64,000 nucleotides of DNA from Bradyrhizobium sp. 186 (GTDB taxonomy: Bacteria > Pseudomonadota > Alphaproteobacteria > Rhizobiales > Xanthobacteraceae), in contig NZ_CP082164.1 in NCBI RefSeq assembly GCF_023101685.1, forward strand, positions 1,178,001 to 1,242,000. The letters are read 5' to 3'. Below, piece by piece: positions 54,899 to 61,591 of the stretch; positions within the stretch are counted from its first letter, which is position 1; each line of letters begins with the position of its first letter. The notes beneath the pieces are model-generated. The model was not told where the DNA came from and did no database searches. It was given only the letters and a program-made list of their open reading frames with translations. The translations under genes and the position numbers were made by a program.

Positions 54899-55396
54899 AT
54901 GAGCATCAGGCGCATCAGCAGGCATCTGCTCCAGCACCATTGGCGGGCAAAGCGGGTGTTTCCGCAAAACGTGCTCGACCGCATCGAGCAGGCGATCAGG
55001 CAGGGCGAGACCACACATTCCGGCCAGGTCCGTTTCGTCGTCGAAGGCGCGCTCGACGGCGCGCCTCTGTTCCGCAACCAGCCGGCGCGCGAGCGCGCGC
55101 TCGACGTGTTCTCGCATCTGCGCATCTGGGACACCGCGCACAACAGCGGCGTCGTGATCTATCTCCTCCTCGCCGACCGCGACGTCGAGATCGTCGCCGA
55201 CCGCGGCATCGACGCGAAGGTCGGCGCCGAGGGCTGGGAGAGCATCTGCCGCGCGATGGAGGCGGAGTTCAGGTCAGGCCAGTTCGAGCGCGGCGTGCTC
55301 GGCGGCATCGAGGCGGTGACGCGAGAGCTGGCAAAGCATTTCCCGCCGCAAGGCCCGCATCGCAACGAGCTGCCGGATGAGCCAGTGGTGATGTAG
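54899..55396 (+). CDS. TPM-domain protein, cytosolic form
   Basis: A 165-residue protein with a single TPM-like domain: VFSHLRIWDTAHNSGVVIYL, LLADRDVEIVADRGIDAKVG and FRSGQFERGVLGGIEAVTRE. No signal peptide or membrane helix, unlike its neighbour. The start is four bases after the previous stop, so the two TPM genes are coupled. The cluster lemA-TPM-TPM is recurrent in Proteobacteria and thought to act in envelope stress, which is only suggestive here. Confidence 0.88.
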   Translation: MSIRRISRHLLQHHWRAKRVFPQNVLDRIEQAIRQGETTHSGQVRFVVEGALDGAPLFRNQPARERALDVFSHLRIWDTAHNSGVVIYLLLADRDVEIVADRGIDAKVGAEGWESICRAMEAEFRSGQFERGVLGGIEAVTRELAKHFPPQGPHRNELPDEPVVM

Positions 55397-55403
55397 CTCC
55401 GAC

Positions 55404-55530
55404 GTCGTCCTGGCGAAGGCCAGGACCCATAACCCCAGGGAGAAGTTTGGCGAGGACTCATCGTTCGGAACTCACACCGCTCACCATCGATGGACCTCGC
55501 GGTATGGGTCCTGGCCTTCGCCAGGACGAC
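55404..55530. repeat. palindromic repeat, GTCGTCC..GGACGAC family
   Basis: GTCGTCCTGGCGAAGGCC at the left and GGCCTTCGCCAGGACGAC at the right are perfect 18-base arms, with GGACCCATAA and GTATGGGTCC inside. Same family as 49688-49821, 59945-60056 and the hairpin at 38525-38562. Confidence 0.85.
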
Positions 55531-55584
55531 ATTGTGGGTGCATCGTGCTTCGCCTCGCGAATGGACGGGCTCGGCGAGAGCCCC

Positions 55585-56397
55585 CTAATCATCCAGCTTG
55601 TTCAAATCCCTGACCGACTGCATAATCGGTTCGAAATTCGAACGCGCATCCAGCGCGTCGAACAATTGCGCGGTGTCTTCCAGCAGACCGTGCGACCTCG
55701 CAATCGCGATCCGTACATCTTCCTGCGGCGTATCGGACAGCCGTCCGTGCCCTGACAGCAAAATCTTCGTATCCAGCCCCTTGATGCGCTCAAGCGACTG
55801 GATGTAGTCGGAGATGCTGCCGGAGCCGAACACGCCGCCCATGACGCCGCCGGGCATCAGGGTGTCGGCGGCGAACAGCAGGCCCTTGTCCTGGTCGAAC
55901 AGCGTGATGCAGGCCGAGGTGTGGCCCGGCGTATACATCACGTTGAGACGGAAATTGCCGAGGTCGATCAGATTGCCTTCCTCGAGCCAGATGTCGATGT
56001 TGATCGGCACGTTCGGCTCGTTGAACATCTTTCGCAGCATCGAGAAATCATCGCGCAGCATGATCTTGTTGGCGGCAAGGCGATGAGCCGCGACAAAAGT
56101 GCGGCGTTCGTTGAAGTGCCAGGCGGCGCCGATATGGTCGAGGTGCTCGTGGCTCAGCACCACCATGTCGATCTTTTCCGGCGGGCAGTCGATGAAGTTC
56201 AGGCATTCCACCATCGCCGGATAATTCGAGGATAGCCCGACATCGATCAGGATCGTGCGCGCCGAGCCGCGTATGAGATAGGCGTTGGCGGCGCGGTTGG
56301 AGAAGCGGATCTGGTAGACGTCGTCCGCGGCCTGGATCAGCGAGCAAATGTCGTTCTTCATCAGGATCGGGAATGCGGTGGGCTTGCGGTCGCTCAT
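55585..56397 (-). CDS. MBL-fold metallohydrolase
   Basis: A 270-residue metallo-beta-lactamase-fold enzyme with a two-metal site: H-x-H-x-D-H in LSHEHLDHIGAAWHF, His in YTPGHTSACITLF, Asp in LFAADTLMPGG and His in LLSGHGRLSD. Substrate unknown. Its ATG overlaps the stop of the cyclic-nucleotide-binding gene (ATGA at 56394-56397), so the two genes are translated together and probably work together. Confidence 0.92.
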   Translation of the reverse strand: MSDRKPTAFPILMKNDICSLIQAADDVYQIRFSNRAANAYLIRGSARTILIDVGLSSNYPAMVECLNFIDCPPEKIDMVVLSHEHLDHIGAAWHFNERRTFVAAHRLAANKIMLRDDFSMLRKMFNEPNVPINIDIWLEEGNLIDLGNFRLNVMYTPGHTSACITLFDQDKGLLFAADTLMPGGVMGGVFGSGSISDYIQSLERIKGLDTKILLSGHGRLSDTPQEDVRIAIARSHGLLEDTAQLFDALDARSNFEPIMQSVRDLNKLDD

Positions 56398-56765
56398 GAT
56401 TGCGCTGCCCCGTAGGTGACGGCGTTGGAGGCGCGCAGGCGTTTGGAGAGCGCGTCCATCACCATCAGCGCAAACGCCGGCTGCTGGCTGACGAGATAGA
56501 CGAAGCGGGCGTGATTGATCCTCATCACCTTTGTATGCGGCACGGCCGCGATCGCCGTCGCCGAGCGCGCTGAGCCGTCGATCACGGCCATCTCGCCGAA
56601 GAACTCGCCCTTGCCCAGCTTGACGATGGTGGTCCTGGCCGCGCCGCTGATCTTGGCGATTTCGACCTCGCCGTCGAGGACGACGAACAGCTCGCGGCCC
56701 GTCGAGCCTTCCTCGAAGATGACGTCATCGACACCAAACTCGTGAACGCACTTCTCGATCGTCAT
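56394..56765 (-). CDS. cyclic nucleotide-binding domain protein
   Basis: A 123-residue single CNB domain: GRELFVVLDGEVEIAKISGA, the phosphate-binding cassette GEFFGEMAVIDGSARSATAI (with the conserved Glu and Arg), and a final helix. There is no DNA-binding domain, so it is not a classic Crp-type regulator and may work as a partner or targeting subunit. The ATG at 56765 is preferred to the longer frame from 56828. It overlaps the following MBL gene. Confidence 0.88.
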   Translation of the reverse strand: MTIEKCVHEFGVDDVIFEEGSTGRELFVVLDGEVEIAKISGAARTTIVKLGKGEFFGEMAVIDGSARSATAIAAVPHTKVMRINHARFVYLVSQQPAFALMVMDALSKRLRASNAVTYGAAQS

Positions 56766-57031
56766 GACATCCTCTGGCCTTCTGGCTGACGGGACTCGCC
56801 ATGTTAGCCGGGGACCAATGTCCGGCAAACAACCCCTTCGGCTAAGCCCGGCGGTCTGCCGCAGGGCAGCATCGGCTCACAATTTGTTTCACGCCGCCAC
56901 GCCGGTTCCACTTTCCGGGCCAAATTCGGCCTCGGACGAGTTCCTAAAATTTCGGTAAGCGGTCCGAAGGTAAGGATTTCGCAAGCAATGAAAGTTACCA
57001 AAAGGTCAATCTAGACTGGAGTATTTGAGCC

Positions 57032-58033
57032 GTGAGCGAACCAATGCCCGAGCAGGCCGCCCAAGACGCTGGCGAGCGCACTGGCGCCGTCGAAGCCGCC
57101 GCTACCGCGCCGCAGGCCGTCGAGGCCGCGGCCAGCGTGGAGGCCCCTTCGATCGCCCCCGACCACGAGGCGCCACCCAAACCGGACGCCCCCAAGGTTG
57201 AGCCACCAAAGATCGAGGCTTCAAGGATCGAGGTGCCGAAGTTCAGCGCCGAGCCGGAGCCCGAAGCCAAGGCCGAGCCGAAGCCGGGCAAGCTCATCGT
57301 GATGGCGCCCGCGGAGCGGTCCTGGGACCGCGAGGATTTCGCCCCGCATGTGAAGGCGGACGAGACGCGTGAGGCCGGCGGCAAGCGGCGCCTGTCCGCG
57401 ATGGCCGCGGTCGTGGTCCTCGCGGCCTGCGTCGGCGCCATCAGCGGCGCGCTCGCGACCGTGAGCGTGATGCATTTCGCTGCCAACCCGGCGCCGGCTC
57501 AGGTCGCCGACACCAGCGCGCTGGAATCTTCGGTTGCCCGAATCGACGCCGATGTTGTCGCGCTGAAGGCGAACGTCGAGCACACCTCCAAGACCGGCCT
57601 CGGCCAATCCAATCGGACCAATGACCGTCTCGACAAGCTCGAGAAGGCACAGGCCGAGCCGATGGCCAGGATCGCAAAGCTGTCCGAGACCGTCGACAAG
57701 CTCCGCGCCACGCCGCCGGCCGCGCCCGCGCAGGCCGCAGCCGCAGTGCCCGCAAAGGAGGTCACCGGCTCGATCGCGCCGACCCAGGTCGCCACGGCCG
57801 CTGCGGCGCCCGCGCTCGCCGCGCCCAAGACCGAGGTCGGCCGGCTTCCGACGGTCGAAGGCTGGGTATTGCGCGACGTCTCCAATGGCGGCGCGCTCAT
57901 CGAAGGCCGGGGAGGCCTCTACGAAGTCTATGCCGGCGATCCCATCCCCGGGATCGGCCGCGTCGATGCGATCCGCCGCCAGGATGGCCGCTGGGTGGTC
58001 GTCACCAGCAAGGGCTTGATCGTCGCGCGCTAA
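57032..58033 (+). CDS. single-helix envelope protein with Pro/Ala-rich arm
   Basis: A 333-residue protein of no named family. The first 95 residues are Pro/Ala/Glu-rich and disordered, then a single membrane helix (about 122-150; MAAVVVLAACVGAISGALAT), a periplasmic coiled coil (VARIDADVVALKANVEHTSK, then RLDKLEKAQAEPMARIAKLS), an Ala/Pro linker, and a conserved C-terminal domain with VEGWVLRDVSNGGALIEGRG and IRRQDGRWVVVTSKGLI. Start is GTG at 57032. Proteins of this type are widespread in Rhizobiales; a cell-envelope role is inferred. A strong terminator follows. Confidence 0.75.
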   Translation: MSEPMPEQAAQDAGERTGAVEAAATAPQAVEAAASVEAPSIAPDHEAPPKPDAPKVEPPKIEASRIEVPKFSAEPEPEAKAEPKPGKLIVMAPAERSWDREDFAPHVKADETREAGGKRRLSAMAAVVVLAACVGAISGALATVSVMHFAANPAPAQVADTSALESSVARIDADVVALKANVEHTSKTGLGQSNRTNDRLDKLEKAQAEPMARIAKLSETVDKLRATPPAAPAQAAAAVPAKEVTGSIAPTQVATAAAAPALAAPKTEVGRLPTVEGWVLRDVSNGGALIEGRGGLYEVYAGDPIPGIGRVDAIRRQDGRWVVVTSKGLIVAR

Positions 58034-58056
58034 GCCCCAATATCCGACTTTCAAAG

Positions 58057-58088
58057 AGGCGCTTCACCGCGATGTGAAGCGCCTTTTT
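58057..58088 (+). terminator. rho-independent terminator
   Basis: AGGCGCTTCAC and GTGAAGCGCCT form an 11-base perfect stem with a six-base loop, followed by TTTT. It ends the preceding transcription unit. Confidence 0.85.
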
Positions 58089-58125
58089 GCTTGAATAGGC
58101 GTCCCCACGCGGTGTTAGTGGAGAC

Positions 58126-59676
58126 ATGAGCCGCGCGTTGCGAATTTTCGTTGCTGTCGTCGTGTTGTTCGGCGGCGCCGTGTCGTCAATGGCAGCAGAG
58201 AACGCGCCGCTCGCGCGCGGCACCGCGATCACCGATGCCGATCTTCTGCGCAAGCTCGATCAGCACGACGTGCTCACGATCTCACGTCTGTTGTGGCCGG
58301 AGCGGAACGCGGATGTCCCGCTCACAACCGAACTGCTGTTCGCATGGCTGCCGCAGCTCGCACCCATTCCGCCTGCGATCGATGCGGAGTTCGATCGCTA
58401 CATCGGGCGATACAAGGCGGCCTCGCCGAACGAGACCATCGGCGTCGGCGAAGGCTTTGACGTCCAGTTGTTCGATCGGGCCGTCCTGAGATCCCGCGAC
58501 ACGCGCTTCGTGCTGGCCGGCATCGTCAACCGCATGGACCGGGCCTATGTGTCCGAAGACTCCTGCGGCGAGATCCGGCTGATCTACCGACTGACGCGTT
58601 TCGACGCCGCGCCGGCTGGCGCCAAGACCGCGGTGCGCCTGCCGATGACGCTCAATCTTGTGATGAAGGCGAGGGATGCGCGCCAGACCGATCGCAGCGG
58701 CAAGCCGATCACCTGCGCCGAGGTCGCGCGACGCTGGCTCGACAACGGCGATTGGCAAGGGCTGATCGGTAGTTCCCTCTATCCCTACGATGCCATGCTC
58801 GATCGCATCGAGACCAACATCCAGATCTCGATCGCGCCGAAATCGGCGCTGCACGATTTCCGCTCCGACTATCTCTTGAAGGTGTTCAAGTACAATGCCG
58901 CCACGAAGCAGTTCGAGGAATCGACGCTGGAGAACCAGATCGATCGCGACAGGATACTCGTCGACGACGATCTCCGGCGCGACTTCAAGGCCTGGCTGCT
59001 TGCGCCGGAAAATCTCCGTGAGTTCGATCGCGGCACGGTGTTGATCCCGGAGAAGTTTCTGGCCAAAGCCGCAATCGCGCCGACGCCGGCCGGCTTCGAT
59101 GCATCGGACTTGCAGCCGGAGTTCGGGATGATGCACGGCGAGAGCAAAGACAAGAACGAGGCCGATCCCGTCTTCACCGATAACGACGTGGTCGGTGCGC
59201 TAACGCAGGCGGCCGCGCGCGGCATCGACATGCAGAACCTTCGCTCAGTCGCAGGCTTCCAGCGCCGCCTCAATGACGTCACCTGCTCGGGCTGCCACCA
59301 GACCCGCGGCATCGGCGGCTTTCATTTCCCGGGCGTCGATTGGCTGGTGGACAAGCCGTCGAATTCCACCATCGTGCCGGCCTCGCCGCATTTCTTCGGC
59401 GACCAGACCCGACGTCGCGACATTCTGACTGCGTTTGCCGAGGACAAACCCCCTGATTTCTCACGTGGATTTGCCAGCCGGCCACAGACTCGCGGCAGCC
59501 GTGAGTTGGCCGGGACCGAATACGAGGACGGTTGGGGCGCGCATTGTTATTTGCCAAACGCGGGATCGGGAGCCGCCGACAGGAGTTTTACGTCATGGAG
59601 GTGTGCTAAAGGTCTCAGCTGTCAGGCTGCTTCGGCATCGAGCCGCATCGGCATGTGCTTCATCGAGACGCGTTAG
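58126..59676 (+). CDS. exported protein with one c-type heme motif
   Basis: A 516-residue protein with a signal peptide (RALRIFVAVVVLFGGAVSSM, then AAENAP). The only c-type heme motif is Cys387-Ser-Gly-Cys390-His391 (NDVTCSGCHQTRGIGGFHFP). The rest, including the PLTTELLFAWLPQLAPIPPA and YIGRYKAASPNETIG segments and a Cys-containing C-terminus, matches no family that I know. The length and single heme do not fit standard cytochromes c, so it may be an enzyme or an electron carrier domain fused to a large unknown part. The start has no strong ribosome binding site. Confidence 0.75.
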   Translation: MSRALRIFVAVVVLFGGAVSSMAAENAPLARGTAITDADLLRKLDQHDVLTISRLLWPERNADVPLTTELLFAWLPQLAPIPPAIDAEFDRYIGRYKAASPNETIGVGEGFDVQLFDRAVLRSRDTRFVLAGIVNRMDRAYVSEDSCGEIRLIYRLTRFDAAPAGAKTAVRLPMTLNLVMKARDARQTDRSGKPITCAEVARRWLDNGDWQGLIGSSLYPYDAMLDRIETNIQISIAPKSALHDFRSDYLLKVFKYNAATKQFEESTLENQIDRDRILVDDDLRRDFKAWLLAPENLREFDRGTVLIPEKFLAKAAIAPTPAGFDASDLQPEFGMMHGESKDKNEADPVFTDNDVVGALTQAAARGIDMQNLRSVAGFQRRLNDVTCSGCHQTRGIGGFHFPGVDWLVDKPSNSTIVPASPHFFGDQTRRRDILTAFAEDKPPDFSRGFASRPQTRGSRELAGTEYEDGWGAHCYLPNAGSGAADRSFTSWRCAKGLSCQAASASSRIGMCFIETR

Positions 59677-59677
59677 A

Positions 59678-59743
59678 GCATGATCTGGACCCGAAGGGCT
59701 GCGTTCGCGCAAAGTGCGTCGCGGTTTTCCGATAAGTTCATGC
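59678..59743. repeat. GCATGATC..TTCATGC type intergenic repeat
   Basis: GCATGATCTGGACCCGAAG, then GTGCGTCGCGGTTTTCCG and GTTCATGC: a degenerate palindrome like the one at 43785-43830. It lies directly behind the stop of the heme-motif gene. Confidence 0.55.
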
Positions 59744-59779
59744 GCAAGACAAAGCCCGCAAAAGCGATTTGGACGACCC

Positions 59780-59944
59780 ATGACGGACGCCAGCGAGGCC
59801 AACAAGGAGCGCAATCGCGAGATCGCGCGGAATGAGGAAGCAAAGCAGGTCACCGGCAGCATTCGCGTCAGCTCTTGGGCGGTCGCGGTGGTGGTCATCA
59901 TCGGCGGGATTCTGTTCACGCTCGGCTGGCTGGCGGTGCGATAG
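59780..59944 (+). CDS. small single-helix membrane protein
   Basis: A 54-residue protein: a charged N-terminus (TDASEANKERNREIARNEEA) followed by one membrane helix (SSWAVAVVVIIGGILFTLGW). Such tiny inner-membrane proteins are frequent in Rhizobiales and of unknown function. The ATG at 59780 is chosen within a longer frame; no strong ribosome binding site is seen, so the gene is moderately supported. Confidence 0.6.
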   Translation: MTDASEANKERNREIARNEEAKQVTGSIRVSSWAVAVVVIIGGILFTLGWLAVR

Positions 59945-60056
59945 GCCGGGACCCATACCGCGGAATCTATCGACGGCGGTTGGTGGGAGCACCAAACGAC
60001 AAGTCTTCGCCAAACATCTTCCTGGGGCTATCGGTCCTGGCCTTCGCCGGGACGAC
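59945..60056. repeat. palindromic repeat, GTCGTCC..GGGACGAC family
   Basis: GGGACCCATACCGCGG at the left and CCTTCGCCGGGACGAC at the right, a partly degraded copy of the family at 49688-49821 and 55404-55530. Confidence 0.6.
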
Positions 60057-60084
60057 AGCGGTGAATGTTGCGCCGGCGTGCTGC

Positions 60085-61290
60085 CTAACCGACCGCCCCC
60101 GACGACCGCAACTGCTTGATCGCGGCTTCGTCGTATCCCGCCTTGCGCAAAATCTCGTCACTGTGCTCGCCGACGCCGGGCGGCTTGCGCGGCTGCACCT
60201 TCTTGGCGCCGTCGACCCAGATCGGGCTGCTGATGGTGAGCATGGTGTCGTTCTCGAACGGCACCAGTACCTCGTTGTCGAGCATCTGCTTGTCGTTCGG
60301 GATGTCGTCCAGGATGCCGACGACGCCGAACACCAGCCCGTTGCCGTCGAGGATTTTCCGCCATTCGGAGAGATCCCTGGTGGCGAAGGTTTCGTCCAAA
60401 ACCTTGATCAGCTCGACCGAGCGGGCGTGGCGGTCGGCCTTGGTGGCGAAACGCGCATCGGCGATCAGGTCCTCCCGCCCGAGGCACCGGGCGAGCGTCG
60501 GCCATTGCCGCTCCTCGTTGAGAAGCGACAGGATCAGCCAGCGGCCGTCCTTGCATTGATAGTGGTTGGCCACCGCATTGAGCGCGCGCTCGCGCGGCCG
60601 CCGCTCGCCGAACTTGGCGCCGCAGAGCTTGGCCTGCGCCAGCACGCTCGCCGCCCACACGCCGTTCGCCATCAAATTGGAGGCGACATGGGAGCCCTTG
60701 CCGGTCCTCTCGCGCTGATAGAGCGCCGTGACGATCGCGCTGTACAACGCCATGGCGCAGGGATGGTCGCCCATGCCGGCGACCGAGCGGGCTGGCGTCG
60801 TGTCAGTGTCGGCGCGGACGAGGTCCATCAGGCCGGAGCGCGCCCAATAGGCGTTGCTGTCGAAGCCGGGCTTGTTAGCCTCCTCGCCCTTCTCGCCATA
60901 GCCGGTGAAGGAGGCGTAGATCAGCCGGTCGTTGAGATGGGCGAGGTGATCATAGGTGATGCCGAGCTTGGCGCGCACCGGCGGCGGCATGTTGGTGATG
61001 AAGACGTCGGACTCTTCCACAAGCTTGTAGAGCACCGCCTGCGCCTCCGGCTTGGAGAGGTCGAGCGCGAGACTCTTCTTGTTGCGGGCTTCGAGCAGCC
61101 AGGCGAAATTGTGCTCGCCGGTTGGATAGCCCGGCAGGTTCGGCAGATTGCGATAGGGGTCACCGGCGCCGGGCGGCTCGATCTTGATGACGTCAGCGCC
61201 GAAATCCGACAGCACGGTCGCGGCAGCGGGCGCAGCGATGAAGCTCGCACAGTCCAGAACCTTGAGCCCTGCAAAAATGTCTTTTTCCAT
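60085..61290 (-). CDS. class III CoA-transferase (CaiB/BaiF family)
   Basis: A 401-residue CoA transferase that moves CoA between carboxylic acids. N-terminal GLKVLDCASFIAAPAAATVL and DFGADVIKIEPPGAGDPYR are typical; the catalytic Asp is likely in KPGFDSNAYWARSGLM, and YQCKDGRWLILSLLNEERQW marks the small domain. Complete. It is separate from its neighbours by repeats, so its partner acids are unknown. Confidence 0.93.
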   Translation of the reverse strand: MEKDIFAGLKVLDCASFIAAPAAATVLSDFGADVIKIEPPGAGDPYRNLPNLPGYPTGEHNFAWLLEARNKKSLALDLSKPEAQAVLYKLVEESDVFITNMPPPVRAKLGITYDHLAHLNDRLIYASFTGYGEKGEEANKPGFDSNAYWARSGLMDLVRADTDTTPARSVAGMGDHPCAMALYSAIVTALYQRERTGKGSHVASNLMANGVWAASVLAQAKLCGAKFGERRPRERALNAVANHYQCKDGRWLILSLLNEERQWPTLARCLGREDLIADARFATKADRHARSVELIKVLDETFATRDLSEWRKILDGNGLVFGVVGILDDIPNDKQMLDNEVLVPFENDTMLTISSPIWVDGAKKVQPRKPPGVGEHSDEILRKAGYDEAAIKQLRSSGAVG

Positions 61291-61410
61291 CGTGGCGTTG
61301 CTCCCTCATGCTTGTTGTTTCCGCCGGCTGGAATTGGCGCGGCCACATCATGGGAGCATTAGACCGATGTTCTGGCGGGATGCAACGGCGTCGAGCGCAG
61401 TGCTCTGATC

Positions 61411-61551
61411 CGTCATCCTGAGGTGCGAAGCGTGGGGCGCATCGCGCCCCATGCGGAGCCTCGAAGGATGAACGGCCGGGATGCGGCCGGGCCGTCGCCC
61501 TTCGAGGCTCGTCCTACGCTTGCCGCGCAGGACGAGCACCTCAGGATGACG
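61411..61551. repeat. palindromic repeat, CGTCATCCTGAGG family
   Basis: CGTCATCCTGAGGTGC at the left and GCACCTCAGGATGACG at the right are perfect 16-base arms; inner parts with TCGAAGG and CCTTCGA also pair. It lies between putA and the CoA transferase gene. Confidence 0.8.
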
Positions 61552-61591
61552 GTCTTAGATTGGCTCTGTTGAGGCTTCACAATAATTGCAC

